Source of the DNA: Alkalibacterium sp034520745
Lineage (GTDB): Bacteria > Bacillota > Bacilli > Lactobacillales > Carnobacteriaceae_A
Reading direction: 5' to 3'
Assembly: GCA_034520745.1 (NCBI GenBank)
Contig: JAXHNF010000013.1
Location: 38,483 to 102,482 of the forward strand
DNA: 64,000 nt
The first letter of the stretch is position 1; each line of letters opens with the position of its first letter. The translations under genes were made by a program, and so were the position numbers. The notes under the pieces are model-generated. The model worked only from the letters and a program-made list of their open reading frames with translations, was not told where the DNA came from and did no database searches. This document shows positions 46,247 to 56,319 of the stretch, in pieces.

Positions 46247-47437
46247 TCAACTTGTAAAGTTATCAAAGTAGCCTTGAATATGGATGATCGGTGTCCCTTT
46301 GTCGCCGCTGCCGGAAGTCAGGTCGGAAAGCGAACCGATCAGATCAGTCAGTCGTCTCGGTGTGGTTCCCGTGCTTCCATTTCACCGATCAGATCGGCCT
46401 GCTTGTTGACGATATGATCCGTGATGGCCGTCTTCAGCTCGGTGCCGCTCAGATGGGAGAAATTGTTGTCAGCCAGATACTTGAGCTTCACTTCGTTCGG
46501 TGTCCCTTCCAGGCCTTTGGTATAGGCAGGAGAGACAACCGGATCGGCGAGTTCCCAGATCTGCCCGACGGGATCCTCGAAGGCACCGTCGCCATAAATC
46601 ATGACTTCGAGCGTCTTCCCTGTGGCGTCTTTAAGGCGTTGCTGGATCGCTTCGACTAATGGCTGAGCATTGTCCGGAAAAAGCTTTATAGTCTCTTCAG
46701 TGGCCTGATTTGACCCGAGAAGGCCATATTCCGTATTGAAGCCGCTGCCGTTCATGGATTCAGACAAGACGTCGTCCAGGCCGAAAATCTTTTCTGCTCC
46801 GGCAGCTTTCACTAAGCGTTTGGTACGGAAACGGCTGTGTATATCACAGGCCAGCACGTTTTTTGTGTAGTCGACGATGGTCTTGGCGTCGTTTGAAAAG
46901 ATGACTTCGCAGTTTGCGCCTTCAGCTTCGACCAGCGATTTGTAGTACTCGATGTAGTCCCACACCGGTAAATGGATGTTTCTTGTAGCCGAAATGACTG
47001 CGGAAGTCCTCTTCGGTCAGGACGTCGGACCATGGGCTGATGCCTTTTTCATCGAGTTCATCCAAAGAAACCAAATGATTACCCACTTCGTCTGACGGAT
47101 AGCTGAGAAGCAGGACAACTTTGCCCACACCGCGTGCGATGCCTTTCAAAATATTCGAAAAACGGTTGCGGCTCAAGATAGGGAACACGACGCCAACGGT
47201 TTCTCCGTCGTATTTATGGCCGATGTCTGTCGCAATATCATCCAGCTTGGCATAATTGCCCTGTGCCCTTGCAACGATGGACTCGGTCATGGTGATGATG
47301 TCACGGTCCATGAAGGTGTAGCCGTCTGTTTCCGCTGCGTTCAGGACGGTCTCCACGACGATTTCTTCCATATTGTCGCCTTCTTTGATGATCGGACTGC
47401 GCAGCCCGCGTACCACTGTACCTAAAGTTCTTTCCAA
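46247..47437 (-). CDS. coenzyme F420-0:L-glutamate ligase-like protein (frameshifted)
   Basis: A CofE-like family protein common in Firmicutes that do not make F420, so the substrate is unknown. It starts at 47437 behind GGGAGAG as MERTLGTVVRGLRSPIIKEG. GDNMEEIVVETVLNAAE, then VVFPILSRNRFSNILKGIA and HRVLQIAG precede a break near 46960. The second part has MIYGDGAFEDPVGQIWELAD and a second break near 46375; the end reads PIIHIQGYFDNF. The two indels cancel out, leaving about 396 codons. Confidence 0.85.
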
Positions 47438-47652
47438 AATAATCTCTCCCGATGGTTTTATTTTTAATGGATTACATGAAAAGTTCCAGTCATTCTGAAA
47501 CCCTTATACAGTATACACGGAAGCGAAGGAATATAAAACGGAAATTCGGAGAACTGCACATCCTTTTTGTATCAAAGTACCGCCGATAGTAGGCCTGTAA
47601 TAAACCGTTATCATGCTATAATGGGAAAAAGGCTGAGAGGAGTCGGAAAGAC

Positions 47653-48787
47653 ATGAAAATACTTGCGGCCATCGATTCATTCAAAGGATCGATGACGAGT
47701 GAAGAAGCGAACGAGTGCGTGAAGGGAGCACTGCCTGAACATGAGGTGACGTGTTTCCTGATTGCTGACGGGGGCGAAGGAACAGTGGAAGGCCTTCGTT
47801 ATCGCTATGAACGGAAAAATCATGACCGGAACGATCACCGGCGTCAATGGGGAGCCTTATATGGGGAAATGGGGCTGGATCGAAGAGGAGAAAACGGCCG
47901 TAATCGAAGTTGCTGAAGGTGCGGGAATCATACAGGCGGATAAAGATACCTTCCATCCCCAAAACCACACAAGCTTCGGTGTCGGCGAACAGATTGCTAA
48001 AGCGCTTGATTCGGGAGCTGAGACGATTATCCTGGGCTTAGGAGGCAGTGCGACCGTGGACGGAGGAATGGGCCTCATGCAGGCGCTGGGAGCCGATTAC
48101 AGAGATGTTGACGGAGGAACCCTTCCGGTGCTTCCCGTTCAGATGAACCGCATCCGGTCCATTGACTTGTCCGGACTGGACGCGCGCGTAAAAGAAGTCC
48201 GCTGGCTGATCGCTTCGGATGTCACGAATCCTCTGCTTGGTGAAGACGGAGCCGTGTATGTCTTTGGTGAACAGAAAGGGCTGAGTCGGGCTGAACTGTC
48301 CGGCTATGACGCTGACATGAAAAAGTATGCCGATCTCGTCTCAGAAGTGACCGGCCAAGATGAAAGAGACACAGAGGGAGCCGGTGCTGCCGGAGGGATC
48401 GGTTTTGCTGTCCTGTCTTTTTTTCCGTGTGAATTCAAAAGCGGGTTGTCTTTGCTGGCGGAAAAAGGCGAACTGGAAAAGCGGATCGGCGAAGCAGATC
48501 TGGTCATCACGGGTGAGGGGAAATTCGATGGTCAGTCGCTCGGCGGCAAAGTCCCTGTCGGCATCAGCCGGCTGGCAAAAAGACAGGGCGTCCCGGCTAT
48601 CCTGTTTGCCGGCAAGATAGATACAGACCTTACCAGCCTGAAAGATGAAAACCTTCAGGCGCTGATTCCCATCGTGGATGCACCGATGACACTTGAAGAA
48701 GCGATGACTCAGGGGCCGCGTCTTCTAAAAAAAGCGGTCGAGCGTGCCGGCCTGCTGCTGGCGCTTGAAACAGGAAGAAACGAATGA
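47653..48787 (+). CDS. glycerate kinase (frameshifted)
   Basis: Glycerate kinase type 1 (GarK/GlxK family) phosphorylates glycerate for glycolysis. MKILAAIDSFKGSMTSEEA is the family start, with ADGGEGTVEGL next. One indel near 47795 follows; then FGVGEQIAKALDSGAETII, GLGGSATVDGGMGLMQALG and ITGEGKFDGQSLGGKVP are all conserved. About 378 codons. ATG 47653 is behind GAGGAG; a TATAAT at 47617-47622 is its likely -10. Confidence 0.92.
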
Positions 48788-48888
48788 CGGACTGAGGCGC
48801 CAGTGCATAATGATCCACTTGAACGGATAAAACTGTTATCATTAAGGTATCTATGCACGTTCACTGAATCAGAAAAGGAGTTCCGATA

Positions 48889-49811
48889 ATGAGAGAATGG
48901 ATCAATCAATACGCTGAAGACTTTCCGTTAATTACTAATATCATTATTTTTGTCTTGCTCATCGTTGTGGTCCTGTTCATCAGAAGATTAGTGATGAACC
49001 GTCTGTATAAACGATTCAAGGGGTCAGATAACTGGTACGTGACGCGGAAAATTGGGAGGTGGATCACCAACTTACTTTTAGGGCTCTCCTTTATCTATAT
49101 ATTCGGAAGTGATTTGACCGGCTTTACAACAGCTATTGGACTGGCAGGTGCGGGGGTCACCTATGCACTGAGAGAAGTCATCGTCAGTTTTGCCGGCTGG
49201 TTTGCGATCATGTTCGGAGACTTTTTCAAGACGGGAGACCGCATACTGCTGGGAGGAACGAGAGGGGACGTCGTTGATATAGGCCTGCTGCGGACAACCC
49301 TGATGGAATTAGGCGAGTGGGTGGACGGAGACCAGTATACAGGGCGTACGGTGCGTGTGGCCAACAGCTATATCTTTACATCACCTGTCTATAATTATAC
49401 TTCAGAATTCGAGTTCATATGGGACGAACTTCATATCCCGCTGCACTTCGGCTCAGATGTAAAACTGGCTAAAGAGATCGTCATGGGCGTCGCTGTCGAT
49501 ACCGTGGGTACGTATAATGCTCGTGCTGAAGCGGAGTGGACTGAAATGAAACGGCGGTACCGCATAGAAAGTGCCTCTTTGAAACCTCAAGTCTACATTT
49601 CTTTTGATGATAACTGGATCACCTTAAGTATAAGGTATGTAGTCGATACAAGAGAACGCCGGGTGGTAAGAGACCGCATGTTTACACAAATTCTGGAACA
49701 GTTCAAAGAAGTTGCAGACGCAATCGAATTAGCTTCAGAAACATTTGAAATCGTGCATGAGAAGAAAAGAGAATGGAACAGATATGAGAGAGAAGAGGGA
49801 GAAAGAAATAA
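48889..49811 (+). CDS. MscS-family mechanosensitive channel (3' end uncertain)
   Basis: A small-conductance channel family protein that protects against osmotic downshock. Three membrane segments (FPLITNIIIFVLLIVVVLFI; NLLLGLSFIYIFGSDLTGF; pore helix GLAGAGVTYALREVIVSFAGW) lead to the MscS beta domain (GDRILLGGTRGDVVDIGLL). ATG 48889 follows AAAGGAG. The frame stays open to 50010, but the last 65 codons run through a promoter and most of a TPP riboswitch. The true stop is probably TAA 49809-49811 or TAG 49814-49816 after a one-base indel. Confidence 0.85.
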
Positions 49812-49873
49812 GATAGATGAGAGAGCATTGTCTGGAATGATGAACTGTGATCTGACATTTTACAATGTTTGTG

Positions 49874-49902
49874 TTGCGTTTACATTTTCAGCCTGTTATA
49901 GT
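49874..49902 (+). promoter_or_regulatory. promoter of the thiamine-precursor operon
   Basis: TTGCGT (49874-49879), 17 bp, TATAGT (49897-49902), with a TG two bases before the -10. It lies about 30 bp before the riboswitch and would start transcription near 49909. Confidence 0.8.
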
Positions 49903-49932
49903 CTATCTGTACCAAAAAAATTAAATACGAAC

Positions 49933-50017
49933 GATCCTGGGAGTCTTTTTAAGAAGGCTGAGAGTGATGTATATCAGACCAGTAACCTGATCAGCGTAAT
50001 GGCTGCGTAGGGAGATC
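49933..50017 (+). ncRNA. TPP riboswitch (THI element)
   Basis: The conserved THI-box parts are present in order: GGGAGTC, then GGCTGAGA, then AACCTGATC, then TAATG and GCGTAGGGA. The ends GATC (49933) and GATC (50014) close stem P1. It lies before ykoF, so thiamine pyrophosphate should shut down the operon. Control could be at translation or by a terminator; no strong terminator stem is seen before the ykoF ribosome binding site. Confidence 0.93.
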
Positions 50018-50072
50018 TATATATTATTATGTCTCTTTCCTATGGATTTTTTTCGTTAGGAGGAGTTTTTTT

Positions 50073-50708
50073 ATGTCAAAAAACTATGTCAACTACGGAA
50101 ATTGTTCATCTGGAAAGCCTGGTTCCACTATGGGAATTACAGGCGCTCGCTTCAACTTGTCACCGATGAGTGATGATTTTGAAACGATTATTTTAGATGC
50201 AATCAAGAAAGTCGACCTGGTCGAAAGTATGGTCACATACCGACCATATCTCGCAACGGTTTACCGTGGAAAAGAAGAAGCGGTGTTCGATGCTTTGAAA
50301 GCCGCGTACGTCCATGCTTACCGCGAAGGTGTGCATATCAATCTGGAAGCAACCTTTTCCAAAGGCTGTCCCGGTGACAGTGACAGCGACTATACACTGG
50401 AGTTCAATGATCCAAAAGTAAATCAGGCCACGACGAAAGATATCGATTTTCCGGTCATCGGCAAGTATGCCCTCTATCCGATGGGGTCAGATCGATATTA
50501 CATGCCGACCATCGCAGAAGTCGTCAATGAAGGCATCGAGCGCGGGGTCGTTTCAGGCTCCGGCCATTACGGGACGAATCTGAGCGGGAATGTCCATGAT
50601 GTTTTTGATTATCTGGCATATGTCGCCGATACAGTCGGTAAAGAAGTCAGCCACTATGTGATCCAGTTTACCCTGCTTTGCAATGCGCCAGAGGGGGAAA
50701 TCAAATGA
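50073..50708 (+). CDS. ykoF: YkoF-family thiamine/HMP-binding protein
   Basis: YkoF binds thiamine or hydroxymethylpyrimidine in the cytoplasm and works with the YkoEDC transporter. The 211 residues contain GITGARFNLSPMSDDF and GVVSGSGHYGTNLSGN with the paired ferredoxin-like fold expected. ATG 50073 follows TAGGAGGAG. First gene behind the TPP riboswitch; its stop overlaps ykoE by 4 bp. Confidence 0.92.
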   Translation: MSKNYVNYGNCSSGKPGSTMGITGARFNLSPMSDDFETIILDAIKKVDLVESMVTYRPYLATVYRGKEEAVFDALKAAYVHAYREGVHINLEATFSKGCPGDSDSDYTLEFNDPKVNQATTKDIDFPVIGKYALYPMGSDRYYMPTIAEVVNEGIERGVVSGSGHYGTNLSGNVHDVFDYLAYVADTVGKEVSHYVIQFTLLCNAPEGEIK

Positions 50709-51292
50709 ACAAGAACAAACTGACATTACGTGATTATCTGCTTATGGCTCTGATCTCGGTCGTTTTCGGGATTTTGTATCTGCTGGCTGTTTATGCGGGC
50801 ACAGCTTTGACGACTGTACTGACACCGTTCGGCCTGGGCATCCTGGGCTACGAACCGTTTTACGGCATCTGGTTCATGGCGGCGATCATCACGACCTATC
50901 TGATCCGCAAGCCTCTGGTAGGGATCATCACGGAAGTTATTGCCGCTCTGATCGAAGTCCTGTTAGGCAATATGTTCGGTGTCATGGTCCTGGTCTCTGC
51001 GTTCATTCAGGGCGTCGGCGTTGAACTGCCGTTTACCTTTACCAAGTATGAAAAGTATTCTTATAAAATCACCATGGTTTCAGCAGCTTCAGCGACCATT
51101 CTGTCGTTTATATGGACGGGATTCAGAAGCAACTATCTTGCCATGGACTGGCGTATCGTCCTGGCGATCTTTGTCATCCGTCTGTTAAGCTCCCTGTTCT
51201 TCACCGGCTACCTGTCCAAACTAATCTGCGACAAGCTTGACGAAGCGGGGATTTTAACAAACAGGCTCGACGCTGGTGAGGTCAATGAGTAA
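50705..51292 (+). CDS. ykoE: ECF-type HMP/thiamine permease, substrate component YkoE
   Basis: An integral membrane substrate-binding subunit with five to six helices, 195 residues. LRDYLLMALISVVFGILYL and GILGYEPFYGIWFMAAIIT fit the YkoE family. ATG 50705 within ATGA overlaps the ykoF stop and has GGGGG upstream, which decides the start. Overlaps ykoD by 8 bp. Confidence 0.9.
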   Translation: MNKNKLTLRDYLLMALISVVFGILYLLAVYAGTALTTVLTPFGLGILGYEPFYGIWFMAAIITTYLIRKPLVGIITEVIAALIEVLLGNMFGVMVLVSAFIQGVGVELPFTFTKYEKYSYKITMVSAASATILSFIWTGFRSNYLAMDWRIVLAIFVIRLLSSLFFTGYLSKLICDKLDEAGILTNRLDAGEVNE

Positions 51293-52754
51293 GACGACAC
51301 TTGCTGTTGAAAACCTGTCCTTTCAGATTGGCGGAAAACAGATCCTTGACTCAGTCAGTTTCGAAGTGGACAAAGGCGAGATCCTGCTTCTGTGCGGTGG
51401 AAGCGGGAGCGGAAAAAGTACGCTGGCCAATCTCATCAACGGTTATTTTCCCGAAAACGGCGGGAAGCAGGACGTCGCCCATATTAAAATTCGTGATGAA
51501 GAGGTTCAGACGCTCTCAGTCGTCCAACGTTCAAACCATGTCCGGACTATTTTTCAAAACGCCCGGCTGTCTTTCAGCATGAAGACCCTGCGTGAAGAAA
51601 TGGTGTTCTGCCTGGAAAACAGTCGGGTGAACGCGGAAAAAATGGATAAGGTCATTAAAGAAAAAGCCAGATACTTCAACCTGGAGTATCTCCTGGACCG
51701 TTCGTTTGACGACCTGTCCGGCGGCGAACTTCAACGGGCGGCCTTTGTCTGTGCGGATCTGGTGGATGTCCCGCTTTATATCATGGATGAGCCATTCGCG
51801 AACGTGGATGAGGCAACGATGCAGGACTATATCCGCTACATGAACGACCTGGCTGACAAAGGAAAAGTGATCATCGTGATCGATCATCATATCAGCCGGT
51901 GGCGATGGGTGGACCGCTGGCTGCTGATCGACAGCTGCCATCAGCTGCGTGACCTCTCACTGATCCAATCAGAGGCTGAAAGAGAAAAGCTTCTGACTGA
52001 TGAAGGTCTCATTGTCGATACCTCAACAGTCTTGAAAAACAGTACGGAGTCCGAACACGTTCTTCTGGAACTGGACAAGGTATCGGTCTATCATGAAAAG
52101 ACACTGAGAAAATCATTGTTCAGAAAAGAAAAACAGAGGAATACACTGATCGAAGAGGCGGCGTTCGATTTGACTGAAGGCACGCTTGCCGCCCTCGTCG
52201 GACCGAGCGGTATCGGGAAGACGTCCCTGTTTCAAGGCCAGTACTGAATGTTTCCCCGTATCAGGGGGACATTCGTCTTGGCGGGGAAGATATCAGAGAC
52301 CTGAAGCAGAAAAAGCTGTACTCAAAAATCGGTCTGGTGTTTCAGGATCCGTCCCTGCAGTTCGTGAAGACAAAGGTGCTGGATGAACTGGCATTGAGCC
52401 TCACAGCCTGGAATTCTATGGAAGAAGAGCAGGCGGAAGCACAAGCAATGGACATCCTGAACCGGCATCACTTTGAAAACAAAGCTAGGCAGTCGCCTTG
52501 GGTATTGAGTCAGGGACAGCAAAGAAGACTAGCCGTTTTATGTATGACGGTCGGTGATCAGAAACTGCTGCTGGTGGATGAACCCACGTACGGTCAGGAC
52601 GCCAGAAACGCAAAAAAAATCATGGACAAACTGCACGAAGCTCTGCCGAAACGGCATGACCTGTCTGTTTACCAGTCATGACCGCACGCTGGTGGATGCT
52701 TATGCTGATCAGATTTTTGAGATCAGAGACAGGAAAGTGGGGCGGGTCAGATGA
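51285..52754 (+). CDS. ykoD: HMP/thiamine transporter duplicated ATPase YkoD (frameshifted)
   Basis: Two ABC ATPase domains in one chain. The first has GGSGSGKST, FDDLSGGELQRAAF and YIMDEPFANVD. The second has GPSGIGKTSLF, VFQDPSLQF, LSQGQQRRLAVL and LLVDEPTYGQD. The frame breaks near 52240 and near 52670 (before LFTSHDRTLVDAYADQ); the two indels cancel, leaving 489 codons. ATG 51285 overlaps the ykoE stop. The ATPase powers YkoE and YkoC. Confidence 0.9.
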
Positions 52755-53461
52755 TCGATTCAATAAACCCGACGGCCAAGACGATCGGTATCCTGGCTGG
52801 AACGATCCTCCTGGGACTCACCTTCCAGTGGGAAATCAATTTGCTGGTCGCTCTGCTCTGCCTGGTATTTCTGGCCACGTCCAGACGGGTAGAGCCGGCT
52901 GTTCTGCTGAAAGCGATGATACCCATCGCACTGATCTCACTGAGCTACTTCTTTACCGGCTGGCTGTTCAGTTCCGAGCAGGCGCTCTTTGCTTCTTCAG
53001 CTAATGCAGTGACCGGTTCAGGCGGCAGGGATCTAGTCAATGGCTTGAACCTGAGCACGCGGATCTTTTCCTTCGCCATGCTGGGCATCAGCTACAGTCT
53101 GACGACGGACGCTCATGAACTGGTCGCCAGTTTTATCCAGCAAGCTAGGATGCCGATGAAAATGGGCTATGCCATCCTGACGGCGATCAATTTGACGTCT
53201 TTGATACGAAGGGAACACGAAAATTCCAGACTGGCGCTCCAAGTAAGAAACATCCCCGTCAAGCCGTTCGACACCAAGCCGCTGTTTACCATGATGGTCC
53301 GCATGATCCGCTGGTCCGAGCGGCTGTCTCTGGCGATGGAGTCCAAAGGCTTCAGTGAAGACCGCGTCATGCAGCTGCAGATGCGAGTCAAAGCGAAAGA
53401 CGTCTTCTTTGCGGTCGGGCTGCCACTATTGATCGTCGCGCTGGGATTTGTTTTTGTTTAG
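52751..53461 (+). CDS. ykoC: HMP/thiamine transporter membrane component YkoC
   Basis: An EcfT-like membrane scaffold of 236 residues, starting in the last codons of ykoD. SFIQQARMPMKMGYAILTA and SLAMESKGFSEDR are the family cytoplasmic coupling segments. Last gene of the ykoFEDC operon. Confidence 0.9.
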   Translation: MIDSINPTAKTIGILAGTILLGLTFQWEINLLVALLCLVFLATSRRVEPAVLLKAMIPIALISLSYFFTGWLFSSEQALFASSANAVTGSGGRDLVNGLNLSTRIFSFAMLGISYSLTTDAHELVASFIQQARMPMKMGYAILTAINLTSLIRREHENSRLALQVRNIPVKPFDTKPLFTMMVRMIRWSERLSLAMESKGFSEDRVMQLQMRVKAKDVFFAVGLPLLIVALGFVFV

Positions 53462-53483
53462 AGTATCTTTTAATAAGCAATAG

Positions 53484-53513
53484 GCCCCTTCTGGAGTAGA
53501 TTCCAGAAGGGGC
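53484..53513. terminator. hairpin after ykoC
   Basis: A perfect 12-bp stem GCCCCTTCTGGA / TCCAGAAGGGGC with a 6-nt loop, 23 bp after ykoC and 25 bp before the end of the convergent small gene. It lacks a clean T-run, so termination is likely but not certain. Confidence 0.75.
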
Positions 53514-53538
53514 GTATATAAATATGTATTGCGGTTTG

Positions 53539-53736
53539 TTAGACCTTGTTGGCAGATGGCTCGGTTACATAATCTTTCTGATTCTTCAAGTTCTTGTTTA
53601 TACTTTCCAGCAGGAAAACAATTCTGAATAAAGTACCGGCTATGATGCCTGTTCCTATTAGTATTCCTAAATTTCCTAAAAAGAACAGGACAGCAGCGAT
53701 GGTGATCGAAATGAAAATCGACAGTATCAGATACAA
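53539..53736 (-). CDS. small membrane protein, unknown function
   Basis: A 65-residue protein with two predicted helices (LYLILSIFISITIAAVLFF, then IGTGIIAGTLFRIVFLLES) and a polar tail. TTG 53736 is 8 nt after AAGGAG on the minus strand; a GTG three codons upstream would overlap that site. A TATAAT (53775-53780 on the minus strand) is a likely -10. Not recognised. Confidence 0.6.
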   Translation of the reverse strand: MYLILSIFISITIAAVLFFLGNLGILIGTGIIAGTLFRIVFLLESINKNLKNQKDYVTEPSANKV

Positions 53737-53890
53737 TGAAACCACTCCTTCCTTATTTGTATATACTATGTTGATTATAGCATGATTACGGCAACAAAAA
53801 AATGAACAAAAAAAGATCGAACAAATAAGGCCGTCTTTTACCAGATGTGATCCATAGGTAAAGAACGACCTTATGTTTACTTGCTGTTAT

Positions 53891-54503
53891 TTACTGCTCA
53901 GAAAAAAGCTTCTCGTTATTGATGAACTCTTCCACGGTCAGGCCAAGTTTTAGATCATCGTAATAGTGTCCGTTCGTATAGATAGCCCGCCTGATTCTGC
54001 CTTCTTTAATGAAACCGACTTTTTCATGCATGGATTTGAGAAGCCAGGTTTCCGTCGACACAGCCGGAATTACACTTCTGAAGCCTCAGTTCGAAGAAAG
54101 CATACCTTAACACGATGCGTATCGCCTCCTGGGCATACCCGTTATTTCGAAACTGTCGGTAAATGCGGATGCCGAAACTGAAGGTTCCGTTTTTCATATC
54201 GATCGAATTGAGGTAGAGGGCTCCGACATGCAGTCCCTCCAGGTTATCGATCGCAAACATGAAGCCATTCGCAAAATCCTTGAAATCAGTCCATTCACTG
54301 ACTTCGGTCTTATCCATATCAAGACTCTTGGGCAACTCGACTCCCCAGTTCATAAGTCTGAAGCCATTGCTGTCGTTGGTTTCTTCATTCCTTAATAATG
54401 CGTCCGATTCTTTTACAGGACGAAGGGCGACACGGTTGCCCCTCCAGAAATTGTGATCCGTATTGGTGAAAATAAACTCTTTTGAGGCCCATTCATTAGT
54501 CAT
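53891..54503 (-). CDS. GNAT-family N-acetyltransferase (frameshifted)
   Basis: A RimJ/RimL-like acetyltransferase; the substrate is unknown. ATG 54503 lies 8 nt after GGGAG and gives MTNEWASKEFIFTNT. The acetyl-CoA motif region reads RIYRQFRNNGYAQEAIRIVL. The frame breaks near 54045 and continues as SKSMHEKVGFIKEGRIRRA and ends LTVEEFINNEKLFSEQ. About 204 codons. Confidence 0.82.
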
Positions 54504-54736
54504 CTGCATGTCTCCCAACATGTAACTGTGATATGATCAAAATTAAAGAAAAACAAACTCTTTCATCCAGATTATTTGAAGAATAGTGTTAACTAATTGT
54601 AGCATATCTTAAGGAAATAGAGTTAGGGTAAGGGCCATGAAAACCGCGCTGGACCCTGTGGTAAACGCCTTGAGGAGATCGTAAATGAACAGAAGAACCT
54701 GAAGAGTGAAAAAGCAAGAAAATAATAAAATACTGT

Positions 54737-54926
54737 TTGACTTTTCAGGTCATTCGCGGTAAGATATTAGACGGTATTGTTTGCCGCCACTACAAGCCTC
54801 GGAAACTTGATATTGGAACAAACAACGAAGACTTTCTCGTATACTTTTTTTAACGGTACTAAAAGAGATAGGGAAAGCAACTATTAGTGAAATTTAAACT
54901 TAAAAGAAAAATTGGAGGTTAAGATC
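54737..54926 (+). promoter_or_regulatory. rplM promoter and leader
   Basis: TTGACT (54737-54742), 17 bp, TAAGAT (54760-54765), giving a leader of about 155 nt before rplM. Long leaders before rplM act in autoregulation in some Firmicutes (L13 leader); I cannot confirm that fold here. 54504-54736 holds no gene. Confidence 0.65.
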
Positions 54927-55371
54927 GTGCGTACAACATTTTATGGCTAACGAAAGCAACATCGAACGCAAATGGTATGTCGTCGACGCTGCAGATATTC
55001 CTTTAGGACGTCTGTCAACAGTCGTTGCATCTATTTTACGCGGTAAAAACAAACCTACTTTTACACCACACGTTGACACGGGTGACCACGTAATCGTAGT
55101 AAACGCATCAGAAGTTAAATTGACAGGTAAAAAAGCAAGTGACAAGATCTATTCTCGTCACTCAGGACACCCAGGTGGACTGAAGCAAGTATCTGCGGGT
55201 ACTATGCGTGCTCAAAGACCTGAACGTTTAATCGAAACATCAATCAAAGGCATGCTTCCTCATAACTCATTAGGACGCAAACAGATCAAAAAACTGCACG
55301 TATTTGCTGGACCTGAGCACAACAACCAAGCTCAAAAACCAGAAGTACTAGACATCACAAACTTAATTTAA
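54927..55371 (+). CDS. rplM: 50S ribosomal protein L13 (one extra base)
   Basis: L13 is an early-assembly large-subunit protein. GTG 54927 is 8 nt after GGAGG and gives MRTTF, but the next codons stop at once. Removing one T from the TTTT at 54939-54942 yields the family N-terminus MRTTFMANES, joining the rest (KWYVVDAADIPLGRLSTVVA, then MLPHNSLGRKQIKKLHVF). The shorter reading from ATG 54943 lacks a ribosome binding site. Essential gene, so a homopolymer error. Confidence 0.94.
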
Positions 55372-55384
55372 GGAGGGACATCCA

Positions 55385-55777
55385 TTGGCTCAAGTACAAT
55401 ATTTCGGAACTGGTCGTCGTAAGAATTCAACTGCTCGTGTTATCTTGACTCCAGGTTCTGGTAAAATCACATTCAACAGTAAAGATATCACTGAATATTT
55501 AAACTTTGAACACCTGCACTTAATCGTTAGACAACCTCTTGCTGTTACTGATACAGTAGACAGCTATGACATTAGAATCGATGTTCACGGTGGAGGATTT
55601 GCCGGACAAGCAGGCGCTGCTCGTCACGGAATCGCCCGTGCATTACTGCAAGTAGACCCTGACTTCCGCGGTCCACTAAAAGCAGCTGGTCTATTAACAC
55701 GTGACCCACGTATGGTCGAACGTAAAAAACCAGGTCTTAAAAAAGCGCGTAAATCTCCACAATTCTCAAAACGTTAA
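55385..55777 (+). CDS. rpsI: 30S ribosomal protein S9
   Basis: S9 reaches P-site tRNA with its C-terminal Lys-Arg. The 130-residue product begins MAQVQYFGTGRRKNSTARV from TTG 55385 behind AAGGAGGG and ends KSPQFSKR. It follows rplM by 13 bp. Confidence 0.97.
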   Translation: MAQVQYFGTGRRKNSTARVILTPGSGKITFNSKDITEYLNFEHLHLIVRQPLAVTDTVDSYDIRIDVHGGGFAGQAGAARHGIARALLQVDPDFRGPLKAAGLLTRDPRMVERKKPGLKKARKSPQFSKR

Positions 55778-55793
55778 ATTACAAGCATTTTGG

Positions 55794-55824
55794 AAGAGCT
55801 CCTTTTCGAAGGAGTTCTTTTTTT
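55794..55824 (+). terminator. terminator after rpsI
   Basis: Stem AAGAGCTCCTT / AAGGAGTTCTT (one G-U pair) with loop TTCG and seven T. Confidence 0.93.
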
Positions 55825-55899
55825 AGTCATGATTCAAAATAATCTTTCGATGATTAAACGTATAGAATGTAGTGTAAGAATCAAAAGGCGGTGTACAAA

Positions 55900-56031
55900 A
55901 TGAATGCAAAAGAAAAAATGTTAGAAATCATTAAAAAGAAACAAGTGGGTGGCGGAAAAGATATACAAAGAGATACGCCAAAAAACGATCAGAAATACAT
56001 GCGTAAAGCGCCGATTATTTTTAATAAGTAA
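55900..56031 (+). CDS. small basic protein, 43 residues
   Basis: MNAKEKMLEIIKKKQVGGGK leads into KDIQRDTPKNDQKYMRKAP and IIFNK. It is basic and without membrane segments. Not recognised. The ribosome binding site is weak (GGCGGTG), but the frame ends 24 bp before a clear terminator and its codon use is regular, which supports a real gene. Confidence 0.5.
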   Translation: MNAKEKMLEIIKKKQVGGGKDIQRDTPKNDQKYMRKAPIIFNK

Positions 56032-56055
56032 TTTTATAGTGCAGTAAATAAGTTT

Positions 56056-56085
56056 GGACACTTTCCTCTTTGGAAGGTGTTTTTT
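56056..56085 (+). terminator. terminator after the 43-residue gene
   Basis: Stem ACACTTTCC / GGAAGGTGT with a short loop and seven T. Confidence 0.88.
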
Positions 56086-56319
56086 TATTTTTAACTGAAA
56101 AAATATCAGTGGTAACAGCTGGTGAAGTAATAATTTCAGTATGCAAATCTTATGAATAATACGATAGTAATGATAGTATTAAGTAAATGAGAGTAATAAA
56201 AGATATAAAAACGGCTGTGCATGAAACAGATGTTTTATTAATCATCTTAAATTTATGGCAACTGATAGGAAAAGTTCTTTTCAGATGAAAGAGAGATAGC
56301 GTTGAGAGGGTGTGTGCAG

